This document shows positions 20,662 to 32,112 of a stretch of 64,000 bases of DNA, one piece after another; the first letter of the stretch is position 1; every line of letters begins with the position of its first letter. Both the position numbers and the translations under genes were made by a program. Origin of the DNA: Amorphophallus konjac (Eukaryota; Streptophyta; Magnoliopsida; Alismatales; Araceae); assembly GCA_022559845.1 (NCBI GenBank), contig CM040118.1, forward strand, positions 442,120,053-442,184,052, in the 5' to 3' direction. The notes beneath the pieces are model-generated. The model saw only the letters and a list, made by a program, of their open reading frames with translations, searched no databases and had not been told where the DNA came from.

Positions 20662-23016
20662 ATGGTGCGAAGAAGTTCTGGTAGGAGAACTGCCAGCGAC
20701 AAGGGAAAGGCCTTGGCTATGGAGGATGACACACCTTCCCTCCCCACAGAGAATTCCCCGATGAACAACCAAGCCAATGAAATACCTCCGTCGGTGGCGG
20801 GGGAACAACTCCTCGGCGAGAGCACCGACGCCCTCCAACCCTCAACGCAAAACTGGATGTCCTCATGGATCTCATGAGGGCCCAGGCGGCCAGGGAGGAG
20901 AGGTCGCATCCTACCCAAAAAGCCCCCCCCTCCCCCCCGCGGAGATGCCTCCCAGCAAACCGCTGGAGGCCGTTTTACCCTCCGAGGGCGGCGGCTCATC
21001 CGCAACCGGTCAGGAGGACCGTCGCATGCCCCTCCCCCGGAGCAGGAAGCCTCCTTCACCCCGAGGAGGGAGAAGTCCGGAGCATGCCGATCGATCTCAA
21101 AAACTGAGGCCCCCGAGGAGCGCCAGGACATCATGCAGGTTCGCCCGCCCAGCCCCTCGGGCCAAAGACAGCCAGAACTGTCTCTCCGACTGTGAGACTT
21201 TGAGAGGCGTTTCACAGAGCAAGAGCGCGCCCTCCGCGCCTTGTAGAAGACCTCTTCTGTGGAGGATGAGGAGCGATCCCCATTCTCCGATTATATCTTG
21301 AAGGCCAAGATTTGCACCAGGATCTCACTTCCGACCTTCAAATCGTATGACGGCTAGGGAGACCCGGCTGATCACTACGACAGCTTTGATGCCCTAATGA
21401 CCTTGCATGGGGCGTCTGACGTGATCAAGTGACGAGCGTTCGTGACCACTCTGGTTCAGGGCGCTCAGGCCTGGTTCAGGCCCCTCACCCTTGACAGCAT
21501 CCACAACTTCAAGCAGTTCGGGCGAGTGTTCAAGGAAAGCTTCGCTGGCAGCGGCCCTCCCCGGTCAGTGGCGGGATTACTGGCCCTCAAGCAGGAACAT
21601 GGGGAGAAGCTACGGGCTTATATCAACCGATTCAAATCGGAAGCCCTGCGCATTCCCCGCCTGGATGTTACCTCGGCCATCACCGCACTAACCGGGGGTT
21701 CCCATGATGAGAACCTCCGGCGCGAGCTAGTCCTCCACCCTCCCACCTCCCTCGCCAAGCTAGTGACCCTGGCCCTGCGCCATGCAGAATGCGAGGAAGT
21801 CCTCAGCGCCTGTCGAGGCACGACAGGCTCAGGTCGGGAGGGGGACAAGAAGCGACCGTCCGAGCAAGTCATGGGCCAAGGAAAAAGGCGGAACCGGGAT
21901 GGAGACCGCAAGGAGCCTCCCCAAAAGTATAAGCGGTATACCCCTCCTGACCGCTCCCGTCTACGAGATCTACGAAGACATTAAAGGCTCGGGTCTCCTC
22001 CACCAACCCGAACCTATGAAGGCCAAGCACCGTAATCGCCGCAAGCATTGCCTGTTCCACAGCGATCACGGGCATCACACCGGCGATTACCATCAACTCC
22101 AAGATGAGATCGAGCGCCTCATCCGCCAGGGACACCTATCCCGATACATGTCTGGGCAAAAGGAAGACCGAGGTGCCCCTGAAGAAATCGACAATGTCCC
22201 CCGTGGAGTCCACATCAACATCATCACTGGCGGCGCGGCATCAGGGGGAGATAGCAGTCGAGGAAGAAAGTGTCACGCTAATCGGGGGAGCTGAGCCTCC
22301 GCCGAGCTCCCTAAGGCCTCGCAGGCGAGCGAACCGCAGGCCCTGGTATTCTCCGACCAAGACCTGGAAGGGTTAGCCACCCAGCATGATGACGCACTTG
22401 TTGTATCGGCTACAATAAACCATTGTAACGTAGATAGGGTTTTAGTTGACAATGGTAGTGCCCCTGATGTATTATCCTATGAATATTTCCTCAAGATGGG
22501 AGAGAATCCATCTAGACTCTGCCCAATCCGAACCTCCCTCTGTGGGTTCAACGGCCAGGCAACTTATCCAGAGGGAGCCATGAGCCTGCCAGTTACTATC
22601 GACACCCCGCCCAAAACTGTTACGGTTATGGTGGACGTCATCATGATTAAGGGAATGACGGCCTATAACACCATCTTTGGTCGAGGTATCCTCTGCCGAA
22701 CGAAAGTAGTGCAATCTACCTTCCACCAAAAAATGAATTTCCCCACCAAGCATGGCGTGGGGGAGGTCCGGGGTAACCAGGCATTGGCTAGACAGTGCTA
22801 TATAATCTCAGTCGAAGCCATGGGGTCGGAAGGGAAAAACAAAGGAGTGAAGGGAGCCGAGGAGGGACCAGCAACATCTGAGCCTAGCGGCGAGTTGCTA
22901 ACGGTCTTCCTCAATGGTGACCCAACTTTAGGAGTCAAGATCGGAGCCGATCTACCATCCGAGGAACAAGAAAAATATAAGGATTTCCTTGCCCAGTTGT
23001 TGCGTGGGTTTTCTTA
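20662..23016 (+). pseudogene. Tat-B gag and protease, broken and truncated
   Basis: ATG 20662 starts MVRRSSGRRTASDKG. The Retrotrans_gag core is at 21442-21780 (TLVQGAQAWFRPL, FKQFGRVFKESFAG, LALKQEHGEKLRAYI). A basic tail follows, then the zinc-like CLFHSDHGHHTGDY at 22050 and the Tat signature PRGVHINIITGG. The aspartic protease follows with catalytic VDNGSAPDVLSY near 22447 and NTIFGRGIL near 22670. Compared with Tat-A, the stops TGA 21193, TAG 21244 and TAG 21355 replace CGA, CAG and CAG; TGA 21430 replaces TGC. There are also frame shifts between 20876 and 21190. The similarity stops near 23000 before RT, so this copy is dead. Gag would package the RNA and protease would process the polyprotein. 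Confidence 0.85.
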
Positions 23017-24295
23017 TGCCGGTTAACCGGGGTGAGGGAAGGGATACAACGAGGAAGGAAGATACGGAAGTTTGATATATCTCGGGTATCCTCCTTACGG
23101 TTGCATGCCTCTCACGGCGGGACCGGGCACTCTCCTTTTTACGAAAAGTCAAAGAGGGTCGAATGGCACGGAAATGTCGGGATAAGGGTTGACCGGACAA
23201 GGTGCGGGCGTGCCAGTCGATCTCTCGACAATCACTCATGGAACCAAGGTTTGACCGGGGAAGCGCCACCAAGGCGCGGCACGTGAGCTCGGGCGATCGG
23301 GCGACACGTGGAGAGAAGAGGTTCCATGGGCGCGAGTGCGTAGGCGATTGTGGCAATTGTGTACTAGACGTCTTTCCCCATCGACCGCAAGCAACTGGTG
23401 TTTATTTACATCGAATTGAATTTGAATACCTTCATTCCATGCTGAAGAGAAGTCTGTATGTGTGTCTGAAGCCGTGGGTGGAGGGCTAGGGGGCAATTAG
23501 CAGCTATGGGTGCACGTTGGACCGAGGGGTGTTTACTGGGGTTAGGGTGTTGGGCACGGATGCCGAGTGGTGTAGGTAGGAAGCTGGGGGCCCGAATGCG
23601 GGCACATGTATTTTTATTGGCTTTATGATGAGCCACATGGGCTTTACAAGCGGGCCTTAATGGGCCAAAATACAACTGGAGCAAGCCGCGAGACAATTCC
23701 GACACGTGGGTCGGTCCCCGGGTCATTGCGTGACAAAGCGGATATCCGCATGTTCTACAGGGACTCTTTACAGAGGAGTTGGTGTAGGTCCGACTGCCTT
23801 GGTGGTTAGAACGGACACGGACTAGCGTCTGGTGGAGATCGGACGCGGCTCGAGGTGAGCGGTCGGGTCCGGGTCTCGGGCGGCGAGTGTTGTCATGATG
23901 GAAAGTCGAGGTCGGCCCTGGGACTGTGATTCCCGGGCCAGGGGTTCGACTAGACTCGACTCGTCAATCTGAGGGGTCGACGGTCGACTGGGAGGTGGAC
24001 GGTGGGCACGCAGTTCCGTGTCGGGGGTCGACGCGGCATTGTAAAGTGCCCTTCATTACCGCCGTGAGTTGACGTACACGGGCGAACCTGGGATGCAGGC
24101 GTATTTGCCATTGGCGTAGTCATCTTACATGCGGCAGGGATGGACTTGGTATGAGACGACTAAACACCACGTGAGGGGGGTATGTGAGACATACCCTCGG
24201 CGTGTGTGAGCTAACTAGCAAGCCAACCGCGCGCACACTTGTCTTCCTGCATTCCCGACCCTTGCCGAAAGCATCGGGGGCCCGAGGGTGTGACA
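23017..24295. other. GC-rich unassigned segment, possibly a reverse-strand LTR
   Basis: It begins TGCCGGTTAACC at 23017 and has gggtgtgaca ending at 24295, so the minus strand would begin TGTCACACCCTCGG, a common plant LTR start. The five bases on each side (tctta and attag) do not match, so a target duplication is not supported. No coding region is recognised. Confidence 0.3.
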
Positions 24296-24420
24296 ATTAG
24301 GCCGGGGGAGTTTGTTGTGCATCTGTGTGTCCGTGGGTTGCTTCATGTACCATATGCAAGCATTGTGCCCTTAGCTTGTTGGTAAGGGGGCAATTTATAG
24401 AAGTTGAAGGGGTGGGGGTG

Positions 24421-24889
24421 AGGTTTAGGCGGACCAAGTTGGGGGTCCAACTTAGTCCGAGTAAACCCCCCAATAGTGCTTTTATTTTTATTTTATTTGA
24501 ATTTTATTTGTGTGTTTTTGTGTGTGTCGGAGTGAGAGATGGGGTTTAGGCGGACCAGCCCAAGGGCTGGTCTGGTCCGCCTAAACCCCTCTTCGGAGGG
24601 TGAAATTCTTTTTTTTATTATTTTTGGAGAGGTTTAGGCAGACAAGCGTGGACCCCATGGGGTTTAGGCGGACCAGCCTGGGGGTCCAGGCCAGTCCGCC
24701 TAAACCCCTCCCCAGGGGGGGTTTGGGTGGACCAAACAGGCCCATTTTTTATTTTAAAAAAATCTTTTTTTTATTTTCCAGGGGTTTAGGTAGACCAACC
24801 TGGTGGTCTAGGCAGGTCCGCCTAACTCCCCCCCCCTTGGGGGTTTAGGCGGACCAGCTTGGGGGCCCAAGCTGGTCCGCCTAAACCCC
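24421..24889. repeat. Cluster of five long hairpins, core GGTTTAGGCGGACCAG
   Basis: Inverted repeats lie at 24421-24470, 24541-24589 (18-bp perfect arms), 24659-24709, 24781-24829 and 24840-24889 (24-bp perfect arms with a 2-base centre). Half units lie near 24631, 24720 and 24900. All share the same arm sequence, so the cluster is a tandem family of palindromes. It ends about 60 bp upstream of a TATA box. Confidence 0.85.
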
Positions 24890-24950
24890 TCCCCAGGGAG
24901 GGTTTGGGCGAACCGGATAAAAGAGAGAGAGGGGGGGAGTGGTCCCACCT

Positions 24951-24959
24951 CTATAAAAT
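24951..24959 (+). promoter_or_regulatory. TATA box upstream of the PMD gene
   Basis: The word ctataaaat follows a purine-rich run. It lies 1.4 kb upstream of the PMD start codon, with a leader and an apparent 5' intron (acceptor tgtcttgcag at 26373) between. Confidence 0.45.
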
Positions 24960-24989
24960 CCAGTTTTTTGTGTATTTTCTTCCCAAATT

Positions 24990-26375
24990 GGTTAAGAAGA
25001 AAGAGGATAAAGGATACTGGGAGGATACACTTGTGGACTGGCTCCTTGAGCGCGAAGATCGAGGGATTGACGTGTGTGACTCAACGTAATCCTGGGACTC
25101 CATCTTCGGGAATCCTTCGACACACGGGTACGACGAACGAACTTTGCACGAACCTCGGACCGTGAAGTTAGGAATTTCCACGAACTGGGACTGGGGAGTG
25201 CCGTCAGGCCTCCGAGCTGAGGGGAGGGCGCGGCCCCCGGGGAGTTCCCCCTCTCCGGGGGCGTAGCCATGCCCTGGGGTGAACTGGTCCCGGGCGAGTC
25301 GCAACCCCAAGGGATGGCCCCCGAGGGTCTTCCTTCGTCATCTGGGGATATCCTTTGAAGGATATAGGGTCCCACATATATTGAAACATCTAGGGATATC
25401 CTTTGTTCTTCGGGCTATAGTGGCCGCTCGCAAGGTGTTCGGGTGAATGCCCAACACACCCTGGGTTGTCGAACGAGCCGCGTGGGTGGCCGAAGGGCGT
25501 TGGATTTGGCCTAAGGCCAAGGGTAGAAGTCCGTAGGAACTGGGAGGAGGCACCTTGGGCCCACGGGCCCTGCCTCATGTTGCGTGCCACGTTGTACGGC
25601 GTGTTGGCAGGGTAGCCTCGGGTTGGCCCGAGAGCTAAATTTGAGTGGCATGTTGCCACGTGTCTAAGGGTCGGGGATGGCCCTGACTTATTGGGGGGTT
25701 GTTGTGGGACCCAATTGGTGTTCTGGAACCACGGGGTGGCCCGTGGGTTGGTGTAGAAGGGTTGAAACGTGCGCGCCCACAAGGTGTTCGGCAGAATGCC
25801 GAACACACGTGTGTGAGCCGTACACACGTGCTGCGGGCCTCCCGGGCCTGTGGTTGACCTATTTGGGTCTCCCTTTGACCTTGGAGGTTTGAAGGAAGGC
25901 ATCCCGGGGTGGCCCCCTGGCCTTTTCACTGAGTGCCACGTGGCGTGGCTTGTGGTCGAAGCGTCCCCGAGATGGCCCGGGTGGTCGTGTAGAGTGCGGG
26001 GGAAGTCCGTAACTTATGAGTCGAGAGTGGTCCCGATCGATAGCTAGTGCCGCCGTACGCCTCGGCTAGCCGGTTGGGGCAGTTGGTCGGGCCCGTTGGG
26101 TTGTCGGATGGGCCGGGTAGCCCGTGCCTTGAAGGTGTTCGAGAAAATTCCCGAACCCTTATTTCTGGGTATTTAGCTGGGGAAACAGTCCGAGTACATC
26201 AAATGCCCCCCACGGGTCATGCGTCGGAGGCGGAGACGAGGGCGTACGGCCCATGAACCCCTTCATCTGAGTTCTTGTAGTTGCATTTTGACGCTTCATA
26301 TGTTTGTGATTTGTTGTATTGTATGTGTTGAATTTCTGGCATACTGACCATTTGTTTGTGCTATGTCTTGCAGCT
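24990..26375 (+). other. GC-rich leader of the PMD gene; no protein recognised
   Basis: This stretch has no recognisable frame. Short palindromes of the form aaggtgttcg...cgaacac lie at 25432, 25781 and 26132, about 350 bp apart. The end (26290-26374) is T-rich with a splice acceptor, consistent with a 5' untranslated intron. Confidence 0.4.
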
Positions 26376-29300
26376 ATGGCTCGATTTGGCAGGGACGAAA
26401 GGGTCCCGAGGCGTGTGGTCCGGGAGGAGGACCATTGGGTGAGGAGGACCGAGCGGCCCATGCTCCCTTTGGGCCCGCCGGTCATCACTTCGGCTAATGT
26501 GGAGCAGCTTGACTGGGGGTACACGACTGTGGCAGAGGGCCCCATTGGCGAGCACGGCAGCAGGGTTGGGACTGTGGAGTTGGCCCACGCGTTAGAGGCG
26601 GGTGGGATTTACACTTATGACCGCAGTGGTGGCTATCCAGTGGAGTTCCCTCTGGACCGGCACTTGTTTGACTTTATCAGGCACTTCATCCCGCCAGGCA
26701 TGGAGGAGAGAGACTCACGGGTTGCTGGAGCCCATCGCCGACTGGAGTGGGCGATCTTTGTGGGCCGAGACTGTTTGCACGGAATTATCCTCTACGGCTT
26801 TTCGAGTTTTTATGTGGATTACTAGAGGTAGAGCCAGTTTCCCAGTGCTGAGTGCCTGGGCTTCTTTAGCAGAGCAGACAAGTTCGGGGTTCGCAATGGA
26901 GTGATGGGTCCCGCTTTCTGGGACTTGCATGGACACCACCGAGCATAGACAGAGGGCAGTCCGAGATTAGTACTAGAGCCATCAGGGCTGGAGTACACCG
27001 GAGAGGGCTATGACGACCACAACCTTCTGTCTGGGATTCTACGACAGACCGCCGTTAGCTGGTATGGCCTCTACGCGGTTATTTCATCACACAGATATCG
27101 CCAGGGAGCTACCGAGTGGTTGATGGGCATAGTACACCACTATCGGGTGCTGCTAGACCATGCCAATATTAGATATGTTGTAACTGCAGCTCTGTATGGG
27201 TATCCTTGCTACATAATACTTCTACAGGCACTGGTAGAGCGCTTCAACCGTAGGTGGAACACCGTGGCAACGACTGAGGGAGAGACCTCGTTAGACTTGT
27301 GGTCCCTATACAGGATCTCCGTGTTGCCGATCAGTGGTGAGGAGTACAAGGAGGTAGTGCTGGATGACCTCCATCATAGCCACACTAACGGGCATGGACG
27401 ATACCGGGTTTCTTGCAGCTATCGGTATTTATTGAAGACCTAGAGGGACTTGGCCTTGGCTGGGAAGGAAAGAGCGGCGAAGACTCCCAGGGTGCCGCTG
27501 AACGCGTGGATTCGCCACTTTTATGACGGGCCCTTTTGCTTTTACTAGGAGTTCGTGAGGGATCAGACTCCATGGGAGGAGTATACAGAGGTGGAGCTGT
27601 GTTTCCGGACATATAGCCGGTATATCTATGCACCAGAGGAGGGGTGGAACCCCCATAGACTACCAGACGTGACCCACTTGACCGCGTACTTGGCGTACTG
27701 GCTGGCGACATTCGTGGTCCCCCACGGGGAGGATGGCCCGTTGAGAGTAGAGCTGCTATGGCCTACGTGCCAATTGGCAGAGGGACGGAGGCTGGCCTTA
27801 GCCCCTGCGGCTTTGGCCAATGTTTACCAGGGGCTGGGGGTCCAGGCGGCGCACCCGACGCCACGCGAGCGGAGCCTGCTTCTGCCAACCCACTACCTCA
27901 GTGCGTGGGTTGGTCTACTATTCCCAGGGTTGGTGTCTCGCGGGTCTGTGAGGAACCAGGCAGCACCATTGTTGTTTAGCTTCACCGGGTAGTCAGACGG
28001 GGATGCAGTCGTATAGCTGGAGGAGGCCCGGATAGTCTTGTGTTACTTGCCCAGCAGGGGCGAGGAGGGTGTTCCCTTTGACGGTGCCACCAAGGACTCC
28101 CACCTGATCATGGTGCCTTCAAATGGAGGGGCGGCCTGCGCCCTGCCTTACCAGCCGAAGCCGGATGCGGCGCTGTACACAGAGTGGGTGATGAACACCT
28201 GGCCAGCGGTGCTGCCTTTACACTGGTCTGTGACGAGCTTCTTAGAGCCGTACCACCCGCACAGGTTCACTCGGAACTTCGGGTATGACCAGGGGATCCT
28301 GCCGAACCAGGAGTTTCCTTTGGCGGGTCGTCAGTACAGAGGCCGAGACACACATTTTCTAGCCGCGGCATGGTGGGACTTCTACTATTGCCGAGAGCCG
28401 GAGCGACTGCCGACGCGTGTGCCGGGATGCAGGGGACAGTTCGACATCCACTACGCCAGGTGGTGGTTTGAGCATACTCATCAGTACCGATAGAAGGCCT
28501 CGGCGATCCAGAAAGCCAAGGAGACCCGTTTCTTCAGGGAGGACCTGCCCCTCATTGCACTAGATGACGGGTACCTGCGGACTCGCTTCTCTCGAATTCA
28601 CCGGGAGGTAGAGCAGCTGGTGCAGCAAGCACCTCGGGGGAGCCGAGGCTCTTTGCCTGGGGGGCGGAGCGGCAACGAGGCACTGAAGCCCCTCAAGCAG
28701 GCCCAGGCGGCGCCTGGAGGTATTGGAGCCAGGGCCCCTCGACCTGGGACGTCGAGGACTTGGTGGACCCAGTTTCTTGCTGACTACGGGTTCGAGTAGA
28801 GGGGTTCGCTAGACCGAGTGCTCCCTGAGGGGAGCTTTGCAGATACGGTGACTGACGACTGGAGGCGTCATATCGCCCACGCGATCGGATCGGCCGGACC
28901 CGTAGAGCTTGTGTCTCTCGTTGAGTGCGCCTACACCCTGAGGGACGTGAAAGAGGCGATCACGAAGGCCGCACGGGTCGTGGGCTTGAAGCCAGAGCAG
29001 TTAGTTCCTCTACCGCTGACTCCCTTCATGACTTCAGGTAAGACCTCTCCGTTAGCCTGCTGGCCCTGCTTTGTTGTTTTCTAGGGCATATGGCTGAGAG
29101 ATCCTTTATGGTTATGTCTATTGGCAGGTACTGCGATGGATAGGGATTACCCCTCCACGGGGATGTCTTTCGGGGAAGGTGACGGGGTCCTTCAGCCCCG
29201 AAGGAAGTGCCCCCGGGTAGAGACCGGAGTCAGGGAGGTTGGTGAGTGCTCTCGGGGACCCGCTGCCAGGGAGCATATCGAGGCGGAGCCGACTCTGAGT

Positions 29301-31602
29301 AAGTGCCATATTCGCTTGCTTGCTTTATATTGATTCAGCCTTGACGATTGGCTAACCTTGTGCGATTGGATTTGCCTTTCACAGTGCCATTGGAGACCGG
29401 GGCTGACGCGGCCTTCTCGCCACCTCAGGAGGTCGACCCACTTCCTTATGACGGGGGCGATTGTGGGATAGATATGGAGGGGCTTCTTCGTATGATGAAT
29501 GAGACCGCCCCCAATGTCGAGACCTTCCTCGACTTTGAGCCATGGAAGGCTTCAAAGGGTGCCCAGCCAGGTAAATGATTCTGGGACAGAGCATGTTGCG
29601 TTCATGGCTGTATTTGATTCTAGGAGTTGACGTAGTTGCTGGTGTCATGCAGAGGTAGTTGGGGCATCAGAGACCGCAGCTTCTTCTGAGATGCAAGGCG
29701 AGGTGCCCCCATCTGTTGACGGGCAGGAGCCCGCAGCTACCCAGGATGGCTTGGGTAAGTATTGAACTGTTACGGAGGACATTGCCCTTCTAGTGTATAG
29801 TCGCGGGGATGCCGATTCTGACTGACTTTATGATGTCATTTGCCAGGTGAGGATTTAGCCGCTACTCTGGAGATGATTCAGGAGCTGGTTCGTACCGGCC
29901 CCTCAGTGTCCCTTCCCTCCTTTGAGGGGGAGCCTGAGGGGAGGAGTGCTTCAATGCTGCCTATGACTGAAGAAGTGTCCAGCCAATTGCCGCAGCTGTT
30001 GGCAGGTGTGGAGCGAGCTTCCCTGCCGGTAGTGGTGTCGGCCTGTACTATGGGGCTGGTCGGGTCTTCGAGCATGGGACCCTCAGGTACGTAGCTGGGG
30101 ACTTAATCATTTCTGTTAAGCCTCTTGTTGTTGATTGTCTTCTAGTGCTGAGGTCCTGTTGGTATTATTTACAAGTATACATTCGCCTCTAGAAGAAGGT
30201 GAGCTACCCCGCGATGGGGCTGAGGTGGTAGAAGAGGGGCCCACGAAAGTGGCTCCTGCTGAGGGCGACGAGGAGATCATCGACATCGAGAGGGTTTCGG
30301 AGGGGAGTGCTCCGGCCGGTGAGTTTTCTATCTACAACCCTTAGCTGGAGAGGCATGCTTATATAAAGCCGGGTCTTGTGATGATCTTGTTTGCTACGTT
30401 GGCTTGCAGGAGCTTCCGGTTCGGCCACCTTTGAGAGTTCGTCGGGGACCTCATCGAGCTCTTCAGACGATGGCGGCTCGAAGATGGAGATAGAGGAGAG
30501 TTCGAGCTCGAGCTCTTCGTCCTCCGGGGCCTCTGCTAGTGGGGAGGTTCCGGCGAGGACCACTCCTGGAGGTATGCGGTGGTCCCTCCCATCTTCATTT
30601 GGTGCTTGTTAGCTCTATAAGGTAGGGTGCTGACGTTCTTGAATTACTTGCAGCGTCAGAGTTCGGAGAGGAGCATACATCGGCTCCTGATGAGGGCGGG
30701 TAGGATGAGCCCCCTGTCCCACCTGTGCTTACTGGAGATGACTGGGTGGTGGAGGAATCCTTGCCTTCTCCCACCACGGTAGGCGACGTTGTTGAGGCGG
30801 AGGTGCAATTGCCTTCCCTGACCCCGATAGATGATGCCACAGGGACAGCTGGACTTGCTCCAGGTAAGGAGCCAAGATTTGTCTCCTTCTTTTTGTCAGG
30901 TTTTTCACCTTGTTTGTCGAAGGAAGCCTTTTATGCGTTACTGACTCCCTTTGGTGTTTATTGGAACTCTGCAGGTTCCTCTGGAGTGCTAGCTACGTCT
31001 GGAGACCTCTCCCTGGATTTAGGGGTCAAGTGGCCTTCATTCGCCTCCCCGCCAGAGCCGTTGCTGGAGGCGAGTGCAGGTGCTGCCCTGCTCCAGCGGG
31101 CACGAGGCTACTCACAGAGCAAGCCCCTCCCCTCTCCGGAGGACCTAAGGCAGCGGCTACGGGAGTGCACCCATGGCTACCACGCGCTTGGATTCCCACG
31201 CGAGCTCTAGATGTCCGGGTTAGCTAGGATCTGGGCGGAGTACCTGCGACTCCGTGCGGTACAGGAGCACAGGGCTCAGAGGCTGGTAGCGATCTGAGAG
31301 GCACAGGAGCAGGGGGCTCGTCTTGTGTCAACCATAGCTAAGCAGAGGAGTCACACCGAAGCGATTGCGTTGGCATCTCAGGAGCGAGCCGCACAGCTCA
31401 GGGAGGTGGAGAGCCAGGCTGAGGTCTTGAGGAAGGCCTGGGAGGAGTGGCAGGCAGTCACCGAACGCGTCCGACCCGAGTGGCAGGTGGCTGAGACCAT
31501 AGCCGGAGCTAGTGCCCAGCTCTTGTCCACCTTGGAGGCGGAGCTTGCAGCAGCGGACTCTCACCTTGAGGCGCTGGAGGGGACTGAGCTGGAGCCACAC
31601 CC
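26376..31602 (+). pseudogene. Plant mobile domain (PMD-type) gene, nine exons, many TAG stops, 3' truncated
   Basis: The start is ATG 26376 (MARFGRDERVPRR), two bases after a splice acceptor. Exon 1 (26376-29037) stays in one frame for 887 codons and carries PMD-like segments: HLTAYLAYWLATFVVP, RRLALAPAALANVYQGL and PYHPHRFTRNFGYDQG. Exons 2-9 are 29128-29298, 29385-29570, 29653-29754, 29847-30086, about 30146-30318, 30410-30571, 30654-30863 and 30975 onward. They are acidic, Ser/Glu-rich, then a coiled coil (ERAAQLREVESQAEVLRKAW). Nearly all introns are phase 1. In-frame stops are TAG at 26823, 26829, 26946, 27441, 27546, 27990, 28014, 28491, 28797, 30701 and 31208, and TGA at 31295. The gene is cut at 31602 by copia-1 sequence. 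PMD proteins occur in host silencing factors and in transposons; the repeat setting favours a transposon version. Confidence 0.75.
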
Positions 31603-32098
31603 ATTGGAGATCTCCATAAGCCTAGCAAACATGTCCAAGATGGTCTCATGCGGCTTCATCATGAAGATCTCGTATTCTCGGACCAGTAGATTTGCTTTTA
31701 TCTCCTTTACTTTCGATGTTCCTTCATATATGAGTCGGAGCTTCTCCCACATTTCCTACGCAAAGGAACACATAGATATGCGTGAATATTCATTCAGATG
31801 TACAGCACATTAAACAATATTCATAGCTCTAAAATTAGCAAATGATTTTTTAATGTGTTCATCAGTCCAACTATCCTCATCATCGGGCAATTTATAAGGA
31901 CCTTTACTTATGACTTTCCATGTATCATAATCATGTGCTCGCAAGAACACATTCATTCTATTTTTCCAATGAGTGTAGTTCGTGCCATCAAAAAATGGTG
32001 GCCTGTGTATAGAATGTCCCTCAGGAAGCATTCCTCTATTTTCCATGACAAACGATCTTTCATCTTCAGCCGTGAGATTGAATAAAATTAGAGGCCTC
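31603..32098 (-). pseudogene. Copia-1 gag N-terminal fragment (SIRE-like)
   Basis: The minus-strand frame starts near 32047 (MENRGMLPEGHSI) with the copia gag motif FFDGTNYTHWKNRMNVFLRA. It continues to MWEKLRLIYEGTSKVKE at 31752 and stops at LMEISNG near 31603, where the PMD gene begins. The same gag occurs in copia-2 at 38990-38435. Gag protease-side, pol and the 3' LTR are absent, so a deletion has joined this gag to the PMD coding sequence. A stop breaks the frame near 31811. Confidence 0.85.
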
Positions 32099-32110
32099 GC
32101 TCTGATACCA
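32099..32110 (-). other. Copia-1 primer-binding site
   Basis: Minus strand TGGTATCAGAGC, two bases before the LTR edge at 32113. Initiator-Met type, standard for copia elements. Confidence 0.85.
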
Positions 32111-32112
32111 AT

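Noticed and set aside
23017..24295. Confident solo LTR
   Set aside because: TG and CA ends exist but the flanking 5-mers differ and no relative is present in the window.
26376..29037. TAG as a sense codon in the PMD gene
   Set aside because: Plant nuclear genes use TAG as stop, and C-to-T decay at CAG explains the pattern; the same change type is shown directly in the Tat pair. I keep it only as an alternative to test.
31325..31813. Single 162-codon plus-strand protein
   Set aside because: It is a chimera: the first half is the PMD coiled coil, the second half is the reverse strand of copia-1 gag.
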